Below the pieces are notes generated by a model. The model made no database searches and was not told the origin of the DNA. It worked only from the letters and a program-made list of their open reading frames with translations. The position numbers were made by a program, and so were the translations under genes. Shown in pieces: positions 29,333 to 40,262 of a DNA stretch of 64,000 nt (its first letter is position 1; each line of letters begins with the position of its first letter). The stretch comes from Physcia stellaris. Lineage: Eukaryota; Ascomycota; Lecanoromycetes; Caliciales; Physciaceae. The stretch covers positions 278,295-342,294 of the forward strand of contig JABSSW010000052.1 of NCBI GenBank assembly GCA_018902385.1, in the 5' to 3' direction.

Positions 29333-31816
29333 TTAATGCATCACGACCGCAACATGATCATCCATGTACTGATCGATGTTGCCCAGGAAGCAACTCGCAA
29401 TAATACTCACCCCGCCGAATGCGATACTTGCCAAATAAACCCAGCGATAGCTCTCTGCATAGGCCAACTGACCCGCCTTCACCACAGCCTCGTAGGCAAG
29501 CTCATTACCCTGTATGCCTGGAAGTGTGTGGAGTTCCTCGAGCAAGGAAGCGCCGGTGAGCTGGATAGCCGAGGTGATGACGGGGATGGAGGTAATGTTT
29601 AGCTTGGTGGTCATGACGCCACCGATGTAATACTCAGCATTGGGAATGAATTTGTTGATGAAGATGTTGTAGTAGACCGTGTAGCCGATGGAGCCACCGA
29701 TGACGCGGATAGCGAGTGTGAGGGCTGCTACTGTTGCTATGAGGTCCTAAAAGGCAGTTGGTATTAGCTTAACTCCATGCAGATGGATGGGAACTATCAC
29801 AACCAGGCGCTGAGCGTCTACAAGTCTAGCGAAAGATATCAAGCTGTCAAGAACCAAGTTTGGAGTTTCAATATGAGAAAACCTTTTCGGAACACCTACA
29901 TCTGGACATATGATGGTGGTAATGATGGAAGCAGGAACAACAATGCCTCCAATACCCAGACCTGCTACGACCAGGAGGCCCCAAAGTGTATGTAGGTTGT
30001 CGGCTCGTGCACACGCAAGGGAGCCGATTCCTACCAAAGGAGTATCAGTAGGTGCTCAAAGCCCAGGCTTAACTGCTTACCAGCTGTCATCAAGATCGAC
30101 GAGGCAATCATCAGCTCCTTATTATGGCCCTTAAGGGTACTAAGAAGCCACAGTACGATGAAGGCGCCCGCAAGGATACTGAAGCCGATTGGTAACCCTC
30201 GGATACCGACACCAATAGGATCCTGGCCGTAGACATTGAAGGCTTGAGTGGGCCAGAATAGGAGTACCGAGAAGAAGTTGGCTCCAGAGATAAAAGTTAT
30301 GATAAGGGTTAAGATGAGGATACGGGGGTTTTGCTTCAGCCGGGCAGGGAACATGGGATGCTTAGCGAATTTCTACCCTCCTTGTTAGCTTTGACTAGAG
30401 CAGGCGATCTTATTGACGTACCCATTCCCAGACAAAGAACGCCGCAATGAGAGCGACACCAATCAGTAAGGGCGCGAGGACGTGAGCAGAACGCCATGAG
30501 TACTACGCAAAGATCAGCACAAGTGAAACCTCGAGACGGTCGTACAGTATCTTGTGCTCCGAGGCTGGCCGTCGCCCGGTAGCTCGCCTAGGACAAAACT
30601 GAGCACCGGAACGGCAAGAACAGGTGATCGCCCGATTTGGGAACAAACTCGAATCAAAAGATCCGTTCGTATCACATACAGCCGTACTTTGTCCCAAATC
30701 GGGCGACCATGGTTTGATCCTTGGCCGTTTCCTTCTGTTGCTCACTTTTGGCCGTACCGAGTGGACGTCTACGTACCTGGTATCCGCCCCATTGCAAGCC
30801 CGCCATGAATAGCAGCATCCCAGCAATGCTTAAGAACCCACCAACAAAATCGATCTGCCTGAAAACCTCCATTCGCGACATCCCTCGTGAATTGACTCGG
30901 GGAGGCGGATGGTAGAAGATCAAAGTCATGATTAGTCCAAAGGCTGCCCAAGCACCGCAAAGTGCTCCACAGTATCTCCATCCATGCCGAGAAGCGATCA
31001 ATTGTGCCCAGAGGACTGACGGACAAAAAGGTAGGATAGTGAAAACCAGGATAGCAACGTATTTGCCGCGCTTGCGAGTTGGTGCCAATTCGGAGGTAAC
31101 AGCCAAGGCAGTCAACTCATTGATACCAGCTCCTATACCTGCAAGGGCCATGCCGCCTTCGAGGATGCATTAGTAATTATTCTTGCAGAAGGGGTCCCCC
31201 GTACCGATGAAAGTATTCATATCATTCGCGGTAGAGGAGACGATCATTCCAAGAACGATGAATGCTGCACCAGTGATTGCTACCCAGCGGCGACCCATGA
31301 GATCAGACAAGGACCCGACGAAAGGGCAGATGGCTGCAAGAGCTAGCAGGTTCGCTAAGACCTAAGGTAAATGAGCAAGACCTCCATCGACGGCTGAATA
31401 AAGTTGAGACATACAAACCAGATCCATCTGTCGGCGCCTCCAATGTCGCGGTAGATGTAGGGAGGAACGCCGCCTAGTCAAAGTCAGGTTTGTGCCCTCT
31501 GCCGGAACATTGGGGCGGGTGATAGTCACCGAAGATGTAGACAGGAATCTGCGAGCCAGTCCAGAGGAAGGCCATAGCGATCAGCGACATGATCCTCTTG
31601 AAGGACATCTACTTGACGCATCAGCTGAAGTAACAGGTATGCAAGGATACCACGTACTGCAGGTTCGTGCTCGTGATCTTCATCATCTCCATAGGTACGA
31701 AGACCATCTTTCTCGAAATAGGTTCTCAGTCCTGGGACATGCTCATTGCTATGTACGGCCGGAAGCTTGGTGCTGTACTTCTCCCCGGTGGGCGAAGCTT
31801 CGGAACCGGACGACAT
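29333..31816 (-). CDS. MFS efflux transporter of the TRI12 family
   Basis: Plasma-membrane drug:proton antiporter family that exports toxins or siderophore-type compounds in fungi; the cargo cannot be told from sequence. Nine exons on the minus strand: 31816-31658, 31608-31530, 31473-31415, 31361-31205, 31156-30777, 30502-30422, 30372-30081, 30030-29900 and 29746-29333. They add to exactly 584 codons (583 residues), within the usual range for the family. Start is cytosolic and acidic (MSSGSEASPTGEK), then the first helix (MAFLWTGSQIPVYIFGG), the MFS loop 2-3 motif (GSLSDLMGRRW), ELAPTRKRGKY, the TRI12-type FYHPPPR and DFVGGFLS, and a second half with GIGGIVVPASIITTI. I see no lesion. Intron 5 is long (274 nt) and holds an inverted repeat. 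Confidence 0.92.
30624..30709. repeat. inverted repeat in transporter intron
   Basis: GGTGATCGCCCGATTTGGGA (from 30,623) is complementary to a sequence ending at about 30,709 (TCCCAAATCGGGCGACCAT region), with a loop of about 40 bp. It sits in the only long intron of the gene, the other introns being 48-64 nt except one of about 150 nt. Confidence 0.8.
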
Positions 31817-32880
31817 GGTGATGACCCTGTAAAGGCTACGAGGAAGTGCACGGCGCGCAAAACGGTAATTGGGAAGACGTTTTGATGAGTTGCAGTTTTT
31901 GAGGACGAAGCGGCACGAGTGAGAATGGCAAACTCAGCGTCCACTCGTCATGTACAAAACCAACGGCCGATTTGCTGGTGATCAAACGGTAGGCCGAGTT
32001 GGGCAAACCGTGCGTCGTCTACAGCTTCAGACGTACAGAATGGACACAATCGCAGATAGAGGAAAACACTCCAAATTTATGAGAGCTGCCGTCGATTTAA
32101 ACATTATTTACACAGACCTCGGAACAATCGCAAGATGCAGGATAGCGTGCAAGCGCCGTGTCAAAGGTGCATTGCATCCAACACATCTCGTGCTGTCTCT
32201 TTTCAGACCTGCTCCGAGCCAAGAAGGAGGTAGCCAATAGGTCATGCGAATTGCTGCCTTCCATTGGTCGCTCAGACATGCCCTTCTCGTGAACGGTGCG
32301 ACATGGGGTCAATAAGGCAGGAAGCATGGATGAGAATCCTAATACAATGGTCGATGGTGTTGGGGGCAACTGCCGGGGGTGCGGGGTCCCGAGGTTGGGG
32401 CTCGAGGTTCCCTGCGGCGGAGCTAGACCTGATCGTGCTGCACTAACCGCGGTAAAGCCCCGCGATTAGGTAAGGTACATGTACTGTACCGTAAGGGGCA
32501 GACCTCTTTCTGCGGAGATGCAATTACCAGCCTTTTTCAATGCTGTCGTTGCTGAACCTATTCAAGTAGCAGACCTCGCAAAGACTGTCTCACTCTCTGG
32601 GTAAGACTCACCAACACACGATCAGAGTCCTGTTTAAAGCTTTGCGCGTGTCTTGCGGCAATGCGCTTCGATAAGAGGACGGAACGGGACAACCCCTTCT
32701 CTGGCCGACTGGGGCTCACCGGGCCTCTCAACAATCTCTGGTACCCGTGAAAGACAGTCCTTTTCTATAGCTGGCAGTCCTTTCTCATTCGTATCAGAGA
32801 CATACTGCCACCATCGTTACGACCACATCAGTCGCCTTTACACAACACCGACCGCTGCATCCAATGCACAACAACCCGAA
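31817..32880. promoter_or_regulatory. divergent promoter region
   Basis: About 1.06 kb between the start of the transporter (minus) and the start at 32,881 (plus). It must contain both promoters. CCGCGGTTAG-like and GTACATGTACTGTAC palindromic sequences lie near 32,445-32,490; no factor is assigned. Plus-strand frame 32,653-32,880 is open in phase with the next gene but is not protein-like. Confidence 0.4.
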
Positions 32881-33459
32881 ATGGGCCCACGATACTTCCC
32901 TTTAACCGCGATCGTCCTTCTCGTGGCCTTGCTGCCTCTTGTCCGTCCAGACACGCAAATTCAGAGGCGCATCACCGCCCCCGCTTCTCGAGAAGTCAGT
33001 GTCGCACTGATCGACGCTAGCCCGACTTCACTTGGTACACGGACACTCGCACCCCTCGCATTCCTGGTTGTACGGGTCGTCAACGGGTCCATGGTGGTGG
33101 TCGGATGGTACAAACTTTTCAGAGCCCTCCACAAACTCTTTGGCAAGATCTTAGACAATCTGTTGAACAAATGGGCCAAGAGTCCGCCGTTAAATCAGGT
33201 CGTGATTGAAGCTGGGCGCTTAAGGTTGGAATTTGGATGTGCGATGAGCGAACCCGTGCCGTGGGAGTATCTTGAGGATTTCGCGAGAAGCAAGCAGGAT
33301 GCTGTTGACAGAGGCTTTGCCGAGGTGCGTTCGCAGGAGTGGATCTGGGTGAATGGGGATAAGAGTAGGCGTTGTTATGCTGGGATGAGAGTGGCGAGAG
33401 AGGGTGAAGATGTTATACCACCGAGTCAGGAGCAGATTGCACCTGGAAGGAAGGCGTGA
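32881..33459 (+). CDS. small protein with N-terminal signal or membrane anchor
   Basis: I choose the ATG at 32,881, which starts directly with MGPRYFPLTAIVLLVALLPL, a signal peptide or anchor; the frame upstream (to 32,653) lacks protein character. The product is 192 residues. The middle has a second hydrophobic segment (LAPLAFLVVRVVNGSMVVVG) and the rest is soluble, with three Trp and two Cys. No family is recognised. It may be secreted or endomembrane. Confidence 0.5.
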   Translation: MGPRYFPLTAIVLLVALLPLVRPDTQIQRRITAPASREVSVALIDASPTSLGTRTLAPLAFLVVRVVNGSMVVVGWYKLFRALHKLFGKILDNLLNKWAKSPPLNQVVIEAGRLRLEFGCAMSEPVPWEYLEDFARSKQDAVDRGFAEVRSQEWIWVNGDKSRRCYAGMRVAREGEDVIPPSQEQIAPGRKA

Positions 33460-34221
33460 ATGAGTCACCATCGCTGGAGAGCTAAATGACACTTACACCG
33501 CCGTTCAAGCACCCACTCGTCCGGACAAAATGGGTGCCGATCAGGTTACCCGTCTCTGGAATTCAAGATATAAAGCGATATGAAGGAGGTTTATATCTTG
33601 ACCTATCTCTCAAGTCGGGCTGTCGGTTGTTCATTATCTGTCTGGTCGATGAATTGTGACAGTGTGAACAGTTATGCATTTAGCCATTGGATCCGCACCC
33701 AATTTGCCCGGGGAGTGACCCCTAGAATCCGCACTCGAATGCGCATGCCTATCGAGGGGGAAAAATAAGAAAGATGGTATTGGATTCATAAGCGAGACGT
33801 CACGTGAGCAATCTAGAGCTTCCCTTACCCACCATTTAGAAAGTCGGCCGCACAAGCCTGCTACTTACATAAGGTAGCTAATCAATCATAATAGCTGAGT
33901 AGGTAATGGCCTCCCCCAGAACTCAGGGACGATACCCGACCCCCTGAATGCGGCCTATTATTATGTCCTTGTTGTACATGTCATGCTCTTTGTTCACAAC
34001 CCCACTTTCTATGCTCTATATATATCCCAGTCTAACGCACCGACTTCCATGGCGAGCTCAGAGCCTGCGCTGCCGCGCACTGACTTCCCCGCATTAATTG
34101 GCGACAGAAATATCCGCGCTCTCGCTAGATTTTCGGTCTCGCACTTCGAACTTTGCACTTTAATTCTGCGACTGCCCTATCCCAGCGGCGAGCGCAGTCG
34201 AACCTCGCACGATTCTCGACC
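33460..34221. other. no recognisable gene
   Basis: Intergenic; short frames only. The right end contains the promoter of the next gene (TATATATA-like sequence near 34,017). Confidence 0.5.
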
Positions 34222-35164
34222 ATGCCGACGCAAAGTGAATTCGATGAGTATGAGGAATACAGTAGCGAAGCCGAGGATGTAATAGCAGCCGCAGTGAACA
34301 TGATCCACTCGGATCCTCCCGGCGCCAGACCTGACTTGTGGCGCGAGTTTTATCGTAATACAGTGGTTTATGTCCCGGATGGCTTGGGGGGATCAGAGTG
34401 TATGTTCGTCTTCGGAGGATGAAGACGAAGATGAAGATGAAGAAGGAATGAACGATTCAGATCGGGCGGAAGCCATGGCTTTTGCAGCTATGTTTCCCAG
34501 ACCAGACGAAATCCCTATCCTCTCCAGTCAAACCCGCAAAAGAGGTCGAGATGACTCACCCGATATAACTTCGCACGATGAGGAAATGCATACACCGAAG
34601 AAGGTATCCCGCTGCGCAATCGAAGGGACACCAAGGACAGCTGAGCCATATCATCTGAACTTTGGTAAACACAACGGTTGTACCTTGGATGAGATACCCC
34701 CAAGCTACATTGACTGGATGCTCAACGTCGGCGTGTACGACCATCGCCTCGATCTAGCCTCCGAGCTCGAACAGCGAGGTCTACTCAAGCCAACACGCCC
34801 CGACGAAGACGACATCCGCACTGCCTTGTACACATGGCGCCTGCCTGCACCGGAGCAAGCCTACGAACCTGGCTTCTATAATCCGGATACCGAGCAGCCG
34901 TGGTGGATAGCCCAGAGTGATGCCAGGCTTTATTTCGATGTGACGGCGAACTTACTTCGCAGAGCTGGGATAGAGCCTTTGGACGAGCCACCTGTTCGCT
35001 ATCCCTTGTATCTGGTGTACCACTGTGCCTATCATTTTAAGACTATGGATGCTGATGGTGTTGAGCTTGCGTTGAAGCGCTTCTTGCGCAAAAATGAAAG
35101 ACGGAGGAGGCCGGTCGTTGGCCGAGTGGTTTCTAGCTGCGAACGCCCTCGCTTGCCTCGCTAA
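34222..35164 (+). CDS. protein with ExoX-like/DUF3820 motif, one frame change
   Basis: Start ATG 34,222 (MPTQSEFDEYEEYSSEAED). The first frame runs to VVYVPDGLGGSE near 34,401; the rest continues in another frame from about 34,400 (CSSSEDEDEDEDEEGMNDSD) to the stop at 35,164. Either a 1-2 base lesion or a short intron lies at about 34,395-34,410; I see no good splice sites, so a frameshift or sequencing error is more likely. The core near 34,650 is LNFGKHNGCTLDEIPPSYID, the motif of DUF3820 and of the C-terminal domain found after some exonucleases, a likely nucleic-acid or protein contact module. It is followed by a PEQAYEPGFYNPDTEQPWW stretch and a basic tail. No nuclease active site is visible. 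Confidence 0.65.
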
Positions 35165-35290
35165 TGGCTGCTGAGCTAATCATGCATGGAGGTTGTACGG
35201 GCCTTCGCTGATTTGAACGATTCGTTAGAAAGGGGGTCGTGTAGAGGTGGTGCCAGGCTTGAAATCATTAGGAGGATTATGCTTTCTCAG
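35165..35290. other. 3' flank of the preceding gene
   Basis: Short untranslated flank with nothing distinctive. Confidence 0.5.
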
Positions 35291-35620
35291 GCGGGACGTA
35301 TGTAAGGTCGTATCCCATGGCCTGATATTAAATGGTGCGATATTTTGGGATATACCCTGACAGATCTACGATTACCCGACCTGGGGTGAAATATAAAAAA
35401 GTCATTTTTTCATCTCGTATTCATATGCTTTGAGCCAAGAACGGGTACTCGTCTTCCCACATTGAACATGTTAGTGGCGATACATGAAAGGCAAAATCGC
35501 ATCACACCGGAACATGGGATACGTATTGATTGCCGATAGCCCTGGAAAGATGTAGCATGGGCTTGGCACTTAGGTAACCGCGATCGACAAACTCCATTCC
35601 GACTTATTTCTGGGAGCAAT
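35291..35620 (+). repeat. dispersed 200-bp repeat, single copy
   Basis: Same family as the 27.7-29.0 kb array: GATCTACGATTACCCGACCT (35,362-35,381), TTCATATGCTTTG, AACGGGTACTCG, ACATGAAAGGCAAAATCGCA and CATGGGATAC follow in the same order and orientation. The inverted TACCCGA / CGGGTA pair is present. It is the last recognisable repeat before the AT-rich block. Confidence 0.75.
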
Positions 35621-36616
35621 TACCACTGGTTGTGTTAGGTCGGCAGGGAAACAACATGCAATCAGCAAAGCAGGAAGGTTCGGAGTCGAAATGCGTTTTG
35701 TTGTCGGTAACCGGGGCCCGCCTCCCAAACACTCGTATCTCGGTTAGGGGCTCCACTAACATAATAATACGGCCAGACCCTGATAATATCGCTTGACTCC
35801 CATATATCAGCACCGCTACTTCATTAATTGATGATCTGAACACACAGATCGATTTCAAATAGTCTGTTATCTAATGATTGATCTTAAGTAATACAATAAA
35901 CAAACGTGATGTGAAGAGCTTTATGTGAAAGAAATACGAAAATCGTGATGTTTTGATTGATTGATTGTTTCATTAAGCATTCGAAACCGATCTTAAGAGT
36001 TCGTTATGCGACTATATGACTATAATGACTGCTTTTCTGTAATACAATGATTCATGCTATTCATACTATTAGAGAATTTCTTTTTAAACATCATCATTTT
36101 CAGTACTTTTTTCAATCGAATTCTTTTCACGACATTCGATTCAATGTTTATACTTTTTTTTTTCTTTTCGTATGTCGTGAACGTTTCGTGTATTTCGTGC
36201 GAAAGTTTGATTCATCGTGCATTTTTGTACTCGTAATATCGAAATTTTCATTTTTTGTATTTGTCAAGTTGAAACAAACGTCGCGAAAAAAACTCTGTAT
36301 GTTGTATAAAGAGAAAAAAATCGTGACGAAAAATGACGAATCGAAACGAATGTTTGACGAATGTAACAATATCGATGTCAAAAATCGTTTGTAAATGATG
36401 ATGATCGTTAATTGTGATTTTGTTTGTTGATATATTTGTTGTTTGATTTGTTCATCGATCAATCGACGATATGAAATTCGAATTTCACGAATTGAAACGC
36501 GTATCGTTGTTGTGCTCGAATTTTCGATAATACGTATGTTTTTGTCATCACGAAAACATTGCTATTTGTTTTTCTTTCGTCGATTTGAAATTTTTCGATT
36601 TTGTTACAATTGTTGA

Positions 36617-36820
36617 AAATACAATTTTCGCAAATGTGTTGTGCAAATGTTGCAATCAAAATTCAATTAATATAATTTGACGAAAACAAAATTAATGCGT
36701 TTTTGTTGAAATTAATGTTTTGACATTCGCACATTTTTTGTGCTTTCATCTGCATGTAATTTACAAAAATAACGAAATTCAAAACAATAAAATGATAATC
36801 ATTCATGATTTTTTCAATAA
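36617..36820 (+). repeat. 205-bp direct repeat, copy 1
   Basis: Nearly identical in sequence and orientation to 59,507-59,710: AAAATACAATTTTCGCAAAT at the start, TTTTTTCAATAA at the end, with only a few differences. It may be part of an LTR or internal sequence of a retroelement. Confidence 0.85.
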
Positions 36821-37370
36821 ATTATGAAAATCGAATTAACAATTTTCGTTACATTTAATATCAATTACAGCATAAACGCACGTAATATCTAATCGTCGAA
36901 CAATACAACAAATTTTGCAATATTTCAACAATAATCAATTTCAATGAAATATTCAATTTTGTCAAATCAGAATTGATTCAGTTGCATTGACAACATTTAA
37001 TATCTTGATACAAATCAGTACATTCAATACGTTTTCAATTATTACAACAATAACATTTATTTACGAATTTTTTTCGAAACGATCAATTTTCGATTTATTT
37101 ATTTATTTTCGCGAATTCGTTTATCGTACGATGTCGAAATATTTACGCGAATTTTATCATTCGATCAAAATGACGATTTTTATTTCTTTTACGAAATCAA
37201 CAATTTTTGCGAATTTCGCATCGTTCATTTTCATTTTTATTTCGAAATTTAATATTTTTTTGATCATTTCTTTTATGCATTTGTTTATTCGCGAATGATT
37301 CAAAAATCACGCAAGATTTTCGATCGTTGTATCACGAACACACGAATTCAAATCTTATTAATGTTTCGAA

Positions 37371-38111
37371 ATGCAATTGATATCAACAAGCAAAAAAAAC
37401 ACAAAAAATCTATCATGTTCGAAAACACGAATGAACAATGAAAAACAAAATAAAACAAAAAGCGAAAAAATTGTTGAAACAAAAAAAAAAAACTCGTTTA
37501 ATCAAAAAACGAACAGAAAAATATATTTGCAAACGTTGCAAAACGATCAAATTTGACAACAACATCAAATTTCACGAACATATTCGTATTCGTCATTTCA
37601 AAAAGTCGAAAACAATTGTTTCATTTTTTTTGCAAATTTCAGAATCGAAATTTGTTTCGTAACAATCAATGTTTTCATTTTTTGTTTCGTCATCGTTTCA
37701 ATCGATAATTTTTTCATCGTTTTCGTCATCGAAATCAATAATCGTATTATCAATTATTTTTTCAAAATTCTCATCAAATTTCTCGTCGATTGCAACATCA
37801 CGAAAATCGATATTTTGAACAAAAATTGTTTCAAAATCAATGATTGCGTCGAAATTTTTTCGTTTTTCGATTGCGACATCAAAATCGATTTACAATATTT
37901 TGAAAAAGTTCGCAATTTGTTGTTCGTTTGTTTTGTTATGCGTAATGTATGAATTGATTGATTTAAAAATTATGAACGACAAAATGTCAATTTATGTACA
38001 ATAATTGCGAATCAATTGTCTGATCATCATTCATTTAATATGAAATGACGACAAAATTTTTGTCAAAAGTCATGTCAAAATATTTGATTTAAATTCATAT
38101 CATTTAATTTG
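37371..38111 (+). pseudogene. gypsy-type gag/pol fragment with zinc finger
   Basis: The plus-strand reading contains EKYICKRCKT, then NNIKFHEHIRIRHF: a Cys2His2 finger of the kind seen in fungal Ty3/gypsy polyproteins before the protease. It is followed by a Ser/Phe/Ile-rich stretch that looks like a mutated Pro-rich linker. Several stops. The last 83 bp (38,029-38,111) recur at 57,597-57,679. Confidence 0.5.
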
Positions 38112-38339
38112 ATTTTGTGTCATAACAATCTGTCAATCAAAAAAAAAAAATCAATATTTTTATTGAATTTCATGTTTTATTATCATGCGTAATCATATCA
38201 TGTATCAATTTATTTTTTTTTCGTTTTTCGTTTGTCGTTGCGATCATCAGAATTTTGCGAATGATTGAATTCGTATTGTTCAATGAAATTTTGAAAATTT
38301 TGTAATTCGAAGATGAATCGTCATTCGTCATATTTCGAT

Positions 38340-39972
38340 TCATAATCGATTCATTTGATTAAATATTGAATTACGAAAATTTTGTTGTATTTTTTAATTT
38401 GCTTTTCGATTAGCTTTTCAATTTCATAAAATTTGTATTGATTCGTATCGTTTTCGATTTCAATGAAGTCAAAATAATGAAAACGAAAACGATTGTAAAA
38501 ATCAATTTCGACAAATGTTAATTCGAATTGTGCAATAAACACGACGAGATGAATTCGTCATGTTGATGACAATTTCAATTTGTACGCGAAACGTTCGATG
38601 CGTTCAAAAATTCGAAATGATTCGCAACGTTGTTGAAATAATTTCGAATTTGATTTGTCAAACAATTTGTAATTTTTGTTGAATTGTAAATAGATTTTTT
38701 CATTTTGTTTTAATCGAATAAAAATATGACGCGAATCATAATATATTTTGATTTTGACAATCGCAAAATTCGTGACATCGACAATTTTTCGCTGATATTT
38801 CATGCGTTGAATTGACAAATTCTGTATTTCTGTTGTGTTGAATGCGATTAAATTTAATATCGCGTTTTTGATTTTGAACTCGTATATAATTTCATTGAAT
38901 GATAAATTTGTAACGATGTTAAACGTGTTGTTTAACTGAATTTGAATTGCAAAAAGAACTAAAATGTAATCGATGTTCGAAAATTCGATGACGAAATATT
39001 TGATAACAATTTCAACAATTTGATTGATTCGTTTTGACGAATCATTCGTTTGCGAATGATATGTCATTGAAATCAGCAATCGCGTGTCTAATTTGATAAA
39101 AAACATTTGTCAAAAATTCGACATGAATTTTGAATCGCGATCGAAAATTATAATTTCAAACATTTTTCAATCGACGATTAATAATTTGTTCAATAATGCG
39201 TTGATTCATTTTTTCGTTTCATAAATGTTTTTGTCGAAAATCAATGAAATTCGACGAAAATGTTTGCATGTTGCGAACATGACAATGTTTATTTCGTCGA
39301 ACATAATTAGAATGAAATCAATCGCAATGATATGAAACAAACGCGAAACGAATGTAATAAACATGAATTTTTCGTACGATCGATGACGTTTGATTTGTGT
39401 CAATTGACAAATAAAACAATGTTCGATGTATTTTTTAATTTTTCGCGAAAATCGAAATATGTATAACGTATTAAAAATTCTGTCATAACATCGATGAATT
39501 TTTGAATGTTGATTCGTATCGTGAATTAAACGAAATATTTCGCGTTTCACAACAACAAATATACACGATCGACGCGTGTCAATGTCAACATGATATATAA
39601 TGTCATTCGTATTCAACGCGAAATTGATTTTTGTTTTGAATTTTTTTGATATAAATTTCGTATCGTCATTTTTTTGTTCATTGACGTTTCGTTTCGTTAC
39701 GTTGTTTTCGAACGACGATGAAATTTGAAAATTTCGAATCGACAATTTTTGTTTTTTTTTTTTTGCATTCGAATCGTCAACGATTTTAACATTTCGATCA
39801 TGTTTCGTTATGTTTTTTTTTTTGATATTCGTTTTGATTTTTTTCTTTAAGTTTTTCGACATTGCGATGAGTGTGTTTTGAAAAACGTAACAATCGAAAT
39901 TATTCGAAAAATCGATTATTTCGTCATGATATGTGTTCAAATCAAATTTATTTTTGAATTTTTGTCGATTTG
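38340..39972 (-). pseudogene. gypsy integrase and chromodomain, 3' part of split element
   Basis: Minus-strand frames give in order: a zinc-binding H2C2 domain (HDTNQHSKIHRCYDRI then IEHCFICQLTQIKRH, about 39.5-39.38 kb), an integrase core with SMTYHSQTNDSSKRINQIVE (39.07 kb; normally AYHPQTDGQSER) and a chromodomain (QYKFYEIEKLIEKQIKKYNK then QYLIK, about 38.43-38.35 kb). Pro and Gly have been replaced throughout and stops interrupt the frame. The sequence upstream in the element (RT-RNase H) is found beyond 45,780, so the LTR element at 39,973-45,779 has split it. The chromodomain places it in the chromovirus branch of Ty3/gypsy. Confidence 0.85.
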
Positions 39973-40262
39973 TGTAAAAATTCAGAATTCAAGATTTGCA
40001 AAAAGCGCGAATCGAATTTCGTCAAATCAAATCAGATTCGAAACATCAAACAATGAGACGAGCAATTTCATCATATTAATAGAATCAGAACAACAACGAT
40101 TATCGCATTGATATTCGCGCATATGCGATAATCGATGTGTACGTTGCATTTAGCAAAACGTGTATATAATAAATTTTCTAAAAAATAATTAGTTTTGCAA
40201 TTATTAGTCTAGAAATAATATTGTTTTCTGTTATACATTTCTGATGTTCAAGTTTTTTACAT
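39973..40262 (+). repeat. left LTR of nested element
   Basis: 290 bp, TGTAAAAATTCAG to TTTTTTACA. It differs from the right LTR at perhaps a dozen sites, mostly G-to-A or C-to-T (for example GAGACGAGC versus GAAACGAAC). A TATATAATAAA-like stretch lies in the middle. Confidence 0.95.

Noticed and set aside
23408-31816. Secondary-metabolite cluster (P450 plus TRI12 pump)
   Set aside because: No synthase, no pathway regulator, and the P450 is dead; adjacency of two common families is not enough.
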